Shown here: positions 1 through 6,927 of the stretch, one piece after another
Layout of the letters: every line of letters starts with the position of its first letter
Numbering within the stretch: position 1 is the first letter of the stretch
NCBI RefSeq assembly: GCF_016907365.1
Contig: NZ_JAFBBV010000001.1
Location: forward strand, 3,472,001 to 3,536,000
Reading direction: 5' to 3'
DNA length: 64,000 bases
Origin: Oerskovia paurometabola
GTDB taxonomy: Bacteria; Actinomycetota; Actinomycetes; Actinomycetales; Cellulomonadaceae
The notes under the pieces: generated by a model
Told to the model about the DNA's origin: nothing
What the model saw: only the letters and a program-made list of their open reading frames with translations
Databases searched by the model: none
Program-made: the position numbers and the translations under genes

Positions 1-608
1 TCCACGCCGGCACGTTCCCCGTCGCGCTCGTCGCGAGCATCGTCCTGGTGATCCTGGCCCCCCCGGTCGCGGGCAAGGTCGCGTGCGCCGTCTTCGGCCT
101 GAGCGCGTGCCTGCTGTTCGGCACGAGCGCGGTCTACCACCGCGGCACCTGGTCGCCGAAGGTCGCGGGGATCCTGCGCCGGGCCGACCACTCGAACATC
201 TTCCTCATCATCGCGGGCACCTACACCCCGCTCGCGGTGCTGCTCCTGCCGCAGCGGACCGCGACGATCCTGCTGCTCGTCGTCTGGGGCGGCGCCCTGC
301 TGGGGCTCGCCGCGCGCATCATCTGGCTGGGCGCCCCGCGGTGGGTCTACGTACCGATCTACGTCGCGCTCGGCTGGGTCGCGGTCGGATACATGCCGCA
401 GTTCTGGACCACGCCGTCCGGCCCGGCGATCGTGTGGCTCGTCGCGATCGGCGGCCTCGCCTACACGCTGGGGGCGGTGGTCTACGGCCTCAAGCGCCCC
501 AACCCGAGCCCGCGCTGGTTCGGCTTCCACGAGATCTTCCACGTGCTGACCGTCGTGGGGTTCGGGTGCCACTACGCCGCGATCATGATCGCGGCGCTCA
601 ACGCCTGA
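1..608 (+). CDS. Hemolysin III / TrhA-like PAQR membrane protein (5' end outside window)
   Basis: The frame is open from base 3, so the N terminus lies upstream of the window; about 201 residues are visible. The visible part opens with HAGTFPVALVAS, typical of the first region of bacterial hemolysin III/TrhA proteins. It is a multi-span membrane protein with the PAQR hallmarks: a His after the second helix (AVYHRG), DHSNIFLIIAGTYTP, and a C-terminal HEIFHVL...GCHY block holding the presumed metal-binding histidines. Family members are inner-membrane proteins linked to lipid homeostasis; the name hemolysin is historical. A terminator-like hairpin follows. Confidence 0.85.
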   Translation, partial: HAGTFPVALVASIVLVILAPPVAGKVACAVFGLSACLLFGTSAVYHRGTWSPKVAGILRRADHSNIFLIIAGTYTPLAVLLLPQRTATILLLVVWGGALLGLAARIIWLGAPRWVYVPIYVALGWVAVGYMPQFWTTPSGPAIVWLVAIGGLAYTLGAVVYGLKRPNPSPRWFGFHEIFHVLTVVGFGCHYAAIMIAALNA

Positions 609-630
609 GCCTGGCTGTCGTCCGCTGAGC

Positions 631-677
631 GCGGAGCAGCTGTCGCGGATCGGCTCGACCTGCGACGGCTGCTCCGC
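631..677. terminator. Hairpin between convergent trhA-like and nitrilase genes
   Basis: Arms 631-646 and 662-677 pair over 16 positions with one G-U-type wobble and a 15-nt loop. Pairing extends outward (626-629 with 679-682) after one mismatch. The genes on both sides converge on it, so it can serve as a bidirectional terminator. There is no U-tract, as is usual in high-GC actinobacteria. Confidence 0.65.
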
Positions 678-679
678 AC

Positions 680-1528
680 TCAACGTTCTGGCTGCTCCCG
701 AGGCACGACGACGTAGCGACGGTTCGCGAGGGACGGGTTCGCCTCGCGCACCGCACCCAGGGCGTCGGGGTCGACGTCGGCGGTCCGCAGCCCCGCCCGC
801 TCGTCGAGCTCGAGCCCGACCTGCCCGTCCGGTCCCACGAGCAGCGACCTCCCGGTCACGCCCTTCCCCGCCTGCCCGACGGCGAGCACCACCGACGTGT
901 TCTCGATCGCCCGGGCGCGGGCCAGGGTGCGCCAGTGGTCGGCCTTGAGGTCGCCGGCGGCCCAGGCAGCGGGCACCACGAGGACGTCCGCACCGGCGTC
1001 GACCAGCCGGCGTGCCGACTCGGGGAACCGCAGGTCGTAGCAGGTCATGACGCCGAACGTCAGGCCGCCCACGGACATCGTGGTGGGAGGCGCGTCGACC
1101 GGGCCCGGCTCGAGCCGGTCCGACTCGCGGTGGCCGAACGCGTCGTAGAGGTGCACCTTGCGGTACACCCCGACCAGGTGACCACCCGCGTCGATCGCGA
1201 CGACCGCGTTGACGGCACGGGTGGCGCCGGTGCCGGCGCCGGTGCCGGTGCCGGTGAGCGTCGTGCCCGCGATCACCGCGACCCCCGTCTCCGCGGCCCA
1301 GCGCTGGAGGGTCGTGACGAACGGGCCGTCGAGCGGCTCGGCGTGCTCGATCCCCACGCCCCGCGGGTCGAAGCCCGAGGCGTACTCGGGAAGCACCAGC
1401 AGGTCGGCCTGGAGGCGCTGAGCCTCGGTGAAGGCCGAGCGCACCACGAGCAGGTTCGCCGCGTGGTCGTTCGAGACCTCGATCTGGGCGATCGTGACCC
1501 GCACCGGACCACGCGGCGAACGCGTCAC
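680..1528 (-). CDS. Carbon-nitrogen hydrolase (nitrilase superfamily)
   Basis: Predicted 282-residue cytoplasmic C-N hydrolase acting on amides or nitriles; the exact substrate is not evident. The catalytic triad is visible: Glu48 (VLPEYAS), Lys124 (YRKVHLYD) and Cys163 (MTCYDLRFPE). The CYDLRFPE version is typical of the omega-amidase/Nit-like branch. The GTG start lies one base after the stop of the upstream small membrane gene, so mca, that gene and this one look like one transcript. An odd Gly-Thr-rich stretch at about residues 92-103 is encoded by a short G/C hexamer-like repeat (1221-1256). Confidence 0.85.
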   Translation of the reverse strand: MTRSPRGPVRVTIAQIEVSNDHAANLLVVRSAFTEAQRLQADLLVLPEYASGFDPRGVGIEHAEPLDGPFVTTLQRWAAETGVAVIAGTTLTGTGTGAGTGATRAVNAVVAIDAGGHLVGVYRKVHLYDAFGHRESDRLEPGPVDAPPTTMSVGGLTFGVMTCYDLRFPESARRLVDAGADVLVVPAAWAAGDLKADHWRTLARARAIENTSVVLAVGQAGKGVTGRSLLVGPDGQVGLELDERAGLRTADVDPDALGAVREANPSLANRRYVVVPREQPER

Positions 1529-1529
1529 G

Positions 1530-1937
1530 TCAGTCGCCGCCGCCGCCGGAGTCGCCGCCCGAGCTGCTCGAGTCGCTCGAGCTGTCGCTCGAGCCGTCGC
1601 TCGGGCCGTCGTTGGAGCGCGAGCCGCGGTCCGAGGGGCCGCCGTCCGACGAGCCCCCCGCTCCGCCGCCGGGGTGGGCCGACCGCTCGTCGTGACGGAC
1701 CTTGCGGAGCTGCTTGTTCATCGACAGGAACAGCGCGACGCACGCGAGCGCGACCGCGAAGATCGTGAGGAACCCCGGCAGGCCGGGAGAGACGTCGGTC
1801 GGCTCGAGGCCCGGGCGCAGCTCACCACCCGTCGGAGCAGGGGACGGTGTCGTCTCGGCCGTCACGCCGGCGGCCCAACCGGGCCCTCCCGCGAGGTGGG
1901 ACGACAGGTCGACCGTGAGCTGCGGCGTCGGGCTCAT
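1530..1937 (-). CDS. Small membrane protein downstream of mca
   Basis: A 135-residue protein of unknown function. The ATG at 1937 overlaps the stop of mca by four bases (ATGA), indicating translational coupling. A short N-terminal segment is followed by one clear membrane helix (about 55-72, FLTIFAVALACVALFLS), a basic Lys/Arg patch (NKQLRKVRHDE) and a low-complexity Ser/Gly/Asp tail. The position immediately after mca matches the small conserved gene found there in other actinobacteria, such as the mycobacterial cluster. The tail is highly repetitive and probably disordered. Confidence 0.7.
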   Translation of the reverse strand: MSPTPQLTVDLSSHLAGGPGWAAGVTAETTPSPAPTGGELRPGLEPTDVSPGLPGFLTIFAVALACVALFLSMNKQLRKVRHDERSAHPGGGAGGSSDGGPSDRGSRSNDGPSDGSSDSSSDSSSSGGDSGGGGD

Positions 1938-2875
1938 GCGTGGCCTTCCTCGGTGCGGATACCGGCGAACAGGTCGTCCTCCGGAAGCGTGGTCGGGACG
2001 CGTGACTCGGCGAGCTCGAACTCCTCGATCGGCCACACCGCGACCTCGAGGTCCCGCGGGATCGCGAAGAAGAAGCCGTCCGGGTCGATCTGCGTCGCGT
2101 GCGCGATGAGCGCCGCGTCGCGCTGCGGGAAGTACGGGGCGACCTCGACGCGCGTCGTGACCTCGCGCTCGGGGATCTCGCGCGCCGCCCGCGACTCGAC
2201 CCAGTCGCTGAACGGCGACTCGAGACCGGCGTCCACGACGGCCTCGTGGATCGTGCGGATGCGGTTCATCGAGAAGTCGTGGTTGTAGTACAGCTTGAGC
2301 GGCTCCCACACGGGCGCGCCGCCCTCGACCTGGTAGCGCTCCGGGTCGCCCGCGGCGTGGAACGCCTCGAACGCGACCTTGTGGCACATGATGTGGTCCG
2401 GGTGCGGGTAGCCGCCGCTCGGGTCGTACGTCGTGATGACGTGCGGGCGGAACTCACGCACCAGCTCGACGAGCGGCGCCGCCGCCTCCTCGAGCGGGAC
2501 GAGCGCGAAGCAGCCCTCCGGCAGCGGAGGCAGCGGGTCGCCCTCCGGCAGCCCCGAGTCGACGAACCCCAGCCAGCGGTGGCTCACACCGAGCGCCCTG
2601 GCCGCCGCCGCCATCTCCGCGCGGCGCAGCTCGGCCATGCCCTCGGGGGTCGAGGGAACCTCACCGAAGCTCGGGTTGAGCACGTCGCCGCGCTCACCGC
2701 CCGTGCAGCTCACGACGAGCACCTCGACGCCCTCCGCGGCGTAGCGGGCCGACGTCGCGGCGCCCTTGCTCGACTCGTCGTCAGGGTGCGCGTGGACGGC
2801 CATGAGGCGCAGCGGTGCGCCGTCGACCGTCCCGGCCGCCGATGCAGTACGCGGGCGCGCCGTCGATTCGGTCAC
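1934..2875 (-). CDS. mca: Mycothiol S-conjugate amidase
   Basis: Zinc amidase of the PIG-L/LmbE family (313 aa) that cleaves mycothiol S-conjugates to a mercapturic acid and GlcN-Ins during detoxification. The metal-binding motif AHPDDES is at residues 29-35 and further metal ligands lie in GGYPHPDHIMCHK. The MAVHAHPDDESSKGAAT opening and the YYNHDFS segment favour Mca over the biosynthetic deacetylase MshB. The context is diagnostic: DUF4307 and greA lie on the other strand, as in many actinobacteria. It heads a three-gene minus-strand operon. Confidence 0.92.
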   Translation of the reverse strand: MTESTARPRTASAAGTVDGAPLRLMAVHAHPDDESSKGAATSARYAAEGVEVLVVSCTGGERGDVLNPSFGEVPSTPEGMAELRRAEMAAAARALGVSHRWLGFVDSGLPEGDPLPPLPEGCFALVPLEEAAAPLVELVREFRPHVITTYDPSGGYPHPDHIMCHKVAFEAFHAAGDPERYQVEGGAPVWEPLKLYYNHDFSMNRIRTIHEAVVDAGLESPFSDWVESRAAREIPEREVTTRVEVAPYFPQRDAALIAHATQIDPDGFFFAIPRDLEVAVWPIEEFELAESRVPTTLPEDDLFAGIRTEEGHA

Positions 2876-2912
2876 AGGTCCTCCAGGGGGTACTCCGGGG
2901 CGAAGAAGTTCA

Positions 2913-2928
2913 GAGACAATGATGTCTC
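2913..2928. promoter_or_regulatory. Palindrome in the mca/DUF4307 divergent promoter region
   Basis: GAGACA (2913-2918) and TGTCTC (2923-2928) form a perfect 6-bp inverted repeat with a 4-nt spacer, midway between the two divergent genes. It may be an operator. It also spans ATG codons at 2919 and 2922 that are in frame with the DUF4307 gene, so its role depends on which start is used. Confidence 0.35.
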
Positions 2929-2969
2929 ATGAGCAGGTAGTCCACCCAACCCCTGGACCTCGATTCACC

Positions 2970-3461
2970 ATGACGAACAGCACTCCCCCGTCGGGAACAA
3001 CCCCGCAGGTCGGCCCTGACGCGCTCGACGAGCACGAGAACCCGATCGGGCTCGCGCCGCAGACCCCCGCACCGCAGCCGCCCGCGGGCCGCTACGGACC
3101 CGCGCCGACGCCCGCCCGCCGTCGCCTCACGATCGCGGGCATCGTCGCCGCAGCGGTCGTCGGCGTCGCGATCACGGTCTGGATCGGGCTCGGGCAGGCC
3201 TCGACGCCCGTGCGCTACGACGACTTCGGGTTCAAGGTCGTCAGCTCCGAGCAGATCGACGTGACGTTCCAGGTCTCGATGAAGCCCGGCACCCAGGCCG
3301 AGTGCACGATCGACGCACTCGCCGAGAGCTACGCGCAGGTCGGGACGGTCGACGTCGTCGTCGGCCCGAGCGACCAGCTCGAGGGGCGCTACACCGTGAG
3401 CGTCGCGACGTCCGAGCTCGCCACGACCGGCATCGTCGAGAGCTGCCGCGCACTACCCTGA
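2970..3461 (+). CDS. DUF4307 domain-containing membrane protein
   Basis: A 163-residue protein with a Pro-rich cytoplasmic N terminus, one membrane helix (about residues 51-72, LTIAGIVAAAVVGVAITVWI) and an extracytoplasmic beta-rich DUF4307 domain containing two Cys (AECTIDAL and ESCRALP), which could form a disulfide. Function is unknown, but the gene is conserved between mca and greA in actinobacteria. I chose ATG 2970 (MTNSTPP); in-frame ATGs at 2919/2922 would add about 17 residues. No strong ribosome site decides between them. Confidence 0.8.
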   Translation: MTNSTPPSGTTPQVGPDALDEHENPIGLAPQTPAPQPPAGRYGPAPTPARRRLTIAGIVAAAVVGVAITVWIGLGQASTPVRYDDFGFKVVSSEQIDVTFQVSMKPGTQAECTIDALAESYAQVGTVDVVVGPSDQLEGRYTVSVATSELATTGIVESCRALP

Positions 3462-3479
3462 CGGGGCGACGCACGCTGC

Positions 3480-3507
3480 GGCTCCCCCGGGCTCGTCCGG
3501 GGCAGCC
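3480..3507 (+). terminator. Candidate terminator after the DUF4307 gene
   Basis: GGCT-C-CCCCGG and CCGGGG-C-AGCC pair around a 6-nt loop (one C-C mismatch), 18 bp after the stop codon. It separates this gene from greA, which has its own leader of about 230 nt. Confidence 0.4.
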
Positions 3508-3737
3508 CCAGGGGTGAGGAGCGGTGTGATGCAGCGGACATTTGGTATCCTGAGGGATTCACGCTGCCCCAGAAGCATCAGGTCCAGCGAAACCCGCCAC
3601 GCGGCGTCGGCGACCGGCCGACGTCACCACCCCGGGCAGGCAGCGGAGTCGCTCTCACCCGCACCCACTGCCTCACCCTGTGCGGTCACGTCCACCGACG
3701 TCGACCGCAGGAACGCAAGGAAAGGAAGGAGCGAACC

Positions 3738-4220
3738 GTGACCGAGACCAGCGTCACCTGGCTGACCCAGGAGGCACACGACAGGCTTCAGGCCGAGTTG
3801 GCTCACCTGTCCGGTGCCGGCCGCACCGACATCGCCGAGCGCATCGCTGCCGCCCGCGACGAGGGTGACCTCAAGGAGAACGGCGGCTACCACGCCGCCC
3901 GCGAGGAGCAGGCCAAGAACGAGGCGCGCATCCGCGAGCTGACCGCGAAGCTCCGCAACGTGCAGATCGGCACGCCGCCGGACGACGGCAAGGTCGAGCC
4001 CGGCATGGTCGTCACCGCGCTCGTGGCCGGCGAGGAGATGTCGTTCCTGCTCGGCTCGCGCGAGATCGCGGGCGGCACGGACATCCGCGTCTACTCCCCG
4101 ACGTCCCCGCTCGGCGAGGCCATCAACGGCACCTCGATCGGCGACAAGGTCTCGTACGCCGCCCCCAACGGGAACCAGATCCAGGTGGAGATCCTCGCGG
4201 CCAAGCCGTTCGAGGCGTGA
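3738..4220 (+). CDS. greA: Transcription elongation factor GreA
   Basis: A 160-residue Gre factor that binds the RNA polymerase secondary channel and stimulates cleavage of backtracked RNA. The N-terminal coiled coil (about 10-80) carries the acidic tip region AAARDEGDLKENGGYHAAREEQ, here within residues 35-56, and the C-terminal FKBP-like domain ends SYAAPNGNQIQVEIL. The GTG start at 3738 is preceded by a strong ribosome site (GGAAGGAG). It is transcribed alone and ends in an unusually strong hairpin. Confidence 0.96.
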   Translation: MTETSVTWLTQEAHDRLQAELAHLSGAGRTDIAERIAAARDEGDLKENGGYHAAREEQAKNEARIRELTAKLRNVQIGTPPDDGKVEPGMVVTALVAGEEMSFLLGSREIAGGTDIRVYSPTSPLGEAINGTSIGDKVSYAAPNGNQIQVEILAAKPFEA

Positions 4221-4280
4221 CCCACCGCTGACGCACCGGGCCACCACCGACGGTGGCCGCTCCGCACGGGGAACACGCGT

Positions 4281-4332
4281 CGGACGCACGCAGGCCCGGG
4301 AACCTCAGGGTTCCCGGGCCTGCGTGCGTCCG
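4281..4332 (+). terminator. 24-bp perfect hairpin terminator of greA
   Basis: Arms 4281-4304 and 4309-4332 are perfectly complementary over 24 bp around a 4-nt loop (TCAG), starting 60 bp after the greA stop. There is no T-tract. This is far longer than a typical intrinsic terminator stem. The remainder of 4221-4557 holds the palindrome at 4402-4456, a small CCCAGG/CCTGGG hairpin at 4475-4491, and no credible gene. Confidence 0.75.
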
Positions 4333-4401
4333 GGTGCGCCCGCAGGCCCGGGGGCCGGTCCCACCCACCTGCTCGGCAGCCGCCTGCTGATGCCAATCGG
4401 C

Positions 4402-4456
4402 GAGATGCGGTCAACTGGGGTCCTGCGGGCGGATCGACCCCAGATGGCCGCCTCTC
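4402..4456. repeat. Imperfect palindrome upstream of DUF559 gene 1
   Basis: Arms 4402-4422 and 4436-4456 pair at 18 of 21 positions plus one wobble, around a 13-nt loop. The arm (GAGATGCGGTCAACTGGGGTC) is related to the palindrome at 5601-5655; the two share GAGATG-N-GG-Y-CAAC-Y-GGGGTC. Together they bracket the endonuclease-like gene between them. Confidence 0.7.
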
Positions 4457-4557
4457 GCTGGCGTCGCAACGACACCCAGGAGACACCTGGGCGTCCGTCG
4501 TCCACAGGTACCACCCCAGGGCCCCACGGGGACGCACGGATCTGCGACCCTCACCTC

Positions 4558-5541
4558 GTGCCCAGCGCCCTCGTCCCGCTCCCACCCACCCCGTTTCGTG
4601 TGGCCGACGCCCTCGCGGCAGGCAGCACGGCGGACCAGCTCCGTAGTCCGGTGCTGCACGCGCCGGTACGTGGGGTCCGCATGGCGGCCGCATCAGCTCA
4701 CGACCTCGAGGCGCTCTGCCGGGCCGTCGCCCTGACGTTCCGGCCCGGCGACACGTTCTCTCACCTCACGGCCGCCGCACTCCTCGGGCTTCCCCTGCCG
4801 GCCGACCATCGACCGCTCGAAAGGCTGCACGTCTCCAGCACCCACGGGGTCCGCGCCCGGGAGGCGTCACTGCTCGTCGGGCACTCCGGGGCGCTTCTTC
4901 GGCACGTGTTCCAGTACCGCCAGCTCCCGGTCACCATCCCTGCCCGCACCTGGTTGGACCTGGGGAGCGCGACGGGTACCGGAGCAAGGGCCGTCCTGAC
5001 CGCCGAGGACCTCGTCGTCCTGACCGACGCGGTCCTGTCCCTGCGTCACCCGGCCACCTCGCGGCTCGAGCTGGAGCGTGCACTGGCATGGTTCGTCGGC
5101 GGACGGGGCACACGGGCTCTGCGCACCGCGCTCGCCGCCGCACGGGCTTTCGTCGACTCTCGCATGGAGACGCGAGTCCGGCTCCTGCTTGTCCGGTCGG
5201 GATTTCCGTGCCCGGTGGTCGGCGCTGACCTGTTCGCGGAGGACCAGTGGGTCGCGCGACCGGACATGTGCTGGCCCCAGGCACGCATCGCGATCGAGTA
5301 CGACGGCGCTCACCACTACTCGTCCCAGCACCAGATGCGCAGCGACGTCGCACGACGGGAGAACATGGAGCGGCTGGGGTGGCGGGTGATCGTGCTCTAC
5401 TCCCAGGACGTGCTGACAGCATGGGAAGCAACCTGTGGACGGCTGCTCACCGCGTTCGGGGACCAGGGGGTGGACCCGCGCCGTCTCACGGACGCACCTG
5501 ACACCTCGGTGCGCCCCCGCATCGTCGTTGCCCGGCACTGA
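4558..5541 (+). CDS. DUF559 / Vsr-like endonuclease-domain protein, copy 1
   Basis: About 327 residues. The C-terminal third (about 200-290) has the look of a Vsr-like PD-(D/E)XK fold: Glu204 (SRMETR), Asp236 (ARPDM), IEYDGAHHY at 246-254 and the amphipathic RSDVARRENMERLGWRVI tail typical of DUF559. The N-terminal part (about 10-160) resembles the AbiEi-like region annotated in this family, with SHLTAAALLGLPLP. The GTG start at 4558 is a choice without a clear ribosome site. Function is unknown. It shares architecture with the gene at 48129, and both are bracketed by palindromes. Nuclease activity is inferred from the fold only. Confidence 0.75.
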   Translation: MPSALVPLPPTPFRVADALAAGSTADQLRSPVLHAPVRGVRMAAASAHDLEALCRAVALTFRPGDTFSHLTAAALLGLPLPADHRPLERLHVSSTHGVRAREASLLVGHSGALLRHVFQYRQLPVTIPARTWLDLGSATGTGARAVLTAEDLVVLTDAVLSLRHPATSRLELERALAWFVGGRGTRALRTALAAARAFVDSRMETRVRLLLVRSGFPCPVVGADLFAEDQWVARPDMCWPQARIAIEYDGAHHYSSQHQMRSDVARRENMERLGWRVIVLYSQDVLTAWEATCGRLLTAFGDQGVDPRRLTDAPDTSVRPRIVVARH

Positions 5542-5600
5542 TTGCCCGACGACCGCGCACTCCGGCAGCCGTCGCCTCCTGTCCAGTGTCCGAGCACGCC

Positions 5601-5655
5601 GAGATGAGGCCAACCGGGGTCGAGACGGTGCTCGAACCCCAGTTGGCCTCACCTC
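5601..5655. repeat. Near-perfect palindrome downstream of DUF559 gene 1
   Basis: Arms 5601-5624 and 5631-5655 pair over 24 bp with two mismatches and a 1-nt bulge around a 6-nt loop. The arm contains GAGATGAGGCCAAC-C-GGGGT. It lies between convergent genes, so it may also terminate transcription, but its relative at 4402 is upstream of a gene. It is immediately preceded by GCC, giving GCCGAGA, the same outer bases as the palindromes at 10488, 47965 and 49018. Confidence 0.75.
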
Positions 5656-5706
5656 GACGACAGCTCGTCGAGACGGTGGACGGCGGGCCCGCCGAGCGGC
5701 AGCCCG

Positions 5707-6927
5707 TCAGCCCGTCAGGACCCGGTACCCCGCACCCCGGAGCTGCGCGACGAGCGCCTCGCAGTGCTCCTGGCCCTTCGTCTCGACCTGCATGCGCACC
5801 CACGCCTCGCCGATCGCCAGGTGCACGTCGGTGCGGTCGTGGTCGATGTGCATGATCGAGCCGCCGACGCCTGCGATCACGTCGAGCATCTGGGCCAGCG
5901 CCCCGGGGCGGTCGTCGAGCAGGACCTGCATCTGCATGTACCGCCCCGCGGCCGCGAGCCCGTGGCGCAGCACGCGCAGCAGGACCAGGGGGTCGATGTT
6001 CCCCCCGGACAGGATCGCGACCACCGGGCCGTCGAGCCCGCTCGGGTCCGCGAGCAGCGCCGCGACGCCCGCTGCCCCCGCAGGCTCGACGACGAGCTTG
6101 GCCCGCTCGGTGATCATCAGCAGCGCACGGGACAGCTCGTCCTCGGTCACGGTCCGCACCTCGGCGCCCAGCTCGGACACGATCGAGAACGGCACGGGGC
6201 CCGGGGTGCCCACCGCGATGCCGTCGGCCATGGTCGAGCGGGCGAGCGACGTCGTCGGGACTCCTGCGGCGAGCGAGCCCGGGTACGCGGCCGCACGCGC
6301 GGCCTGGACCCCCACGACCTTGACGTGCGGCGCGACCCCGGCCAGGGCCGCCGCGACCCCCGCGACCAGCCCGCCACCGCCGAGCGGCATGACGACGGTG
6401 CGGACGTCGGGCACCTGCTCGAGGATCTCGAGCGCGATGGTGCCCTGGCCCGCGACGACGTCGGGGTGGTCGAACGGGTGGATGAACACCGCCCCCGTGC
6501 GCTCGGCCTCGGCCTTGGCGGCAGCGAGGGTCTCGTCGACGTCGACACCCACCAGGCGCACCTCGGCCCCGTACTCGCGCGTGGCGGCGACCTTGGGCAG
6601 CGCGGCGTCGACCGGCATGTAGACGACGGCCTGGATACCGAGCAGACCCGCCGCGAACGCGACGCCCTGCGCGTGGTTCCCGGCGCTCGCCGCGACGACG
6701 CCCCGCGCCTTCTCCTCGGCCGAGAGCCGGGCCATGCGGATGTACGCCCCCCGGATCTTGAACGACCCCGCGCGCTGGAGGTTCTCGCACTTGAGCACCA
6801 CGGGCACGCCCGCGACCTGGCTGATCGCGCGGCTCGTCTGGACGGGGGTGCGGTACGCGACGCCGTCGAGCATGTGGGCGGCGTCGCGGATGCTGTCGAG
6901 CGTCACGGCGGGCTGAGGGAGGGTCAC
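5707..6927 (-). CDS. ilvA: Threonine ammonia-lyase (threonine dehydratase) with C-terminal ACT domain
   Basis: A 406-residue PLP enzyme converting threonine to 2-oxobutanoate and ammonia. The PLP lysine is Lys57 in GSFKIRGA, the glycine-rich phosphate loop is PLGGGGLVAG and the serine-type site is ASAGNHAQG. Residues from about 325 form an ACT domain (RPGALAQMLDVIAGVGGSI), as in the shorter TdcB/IlvA type with one regulatory domain. The GTG start at 6927 overlaps the stop of the AI-2E family gene by four bases. Operon order metB, AI-2E gene, ilvA places it with amino-acid metabolism. A biosynthetic versus catabolic role cannot be settled from sequence. Confidence 0.9.
   Translation of the reverse strand: MTLPQPAVTLDSIRDAAHMLDGVAYRTPVQTSRAISQVAGVPVVLKCENLQRAGSFKIRGAYIRMARLSAEEKARGVVAASAGNHAQGVAFAAGLLGIQAVVYMPVDAALPKVAATREYGAEVRLVGVDVDETLAAAKAEAERTGAVFIHPFDHPDVVAGQGTIALEILEQVPDVRTVVMPLGGGGLVAGVAAALAGVAPHVKVVGVQAARAAAYPGSLAAGVPTTSLARSTMADGIAVGTPGPVPFSIVSELGAEVRTVTEDELSRALLMITERAKLVVEPAGAAGVAALLADPSGLDGPVVAILSGGNIDPLVLLRVLRHGLAAAGRYMQMQVLLDDRPGALAQMLDVIAGVGGSIMHIDHDRTDVHLAIGEAWVRMQVETKGQEHCEALVAQLRGAGYRVLTG

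Noticed and set aside
1934-2875. MshB (mycothiol biosynthesis deacetylase)
   Set aside because: The SSKGAAT motif after HPDDE and the neighbours DUF4307 and greA are those of mca.
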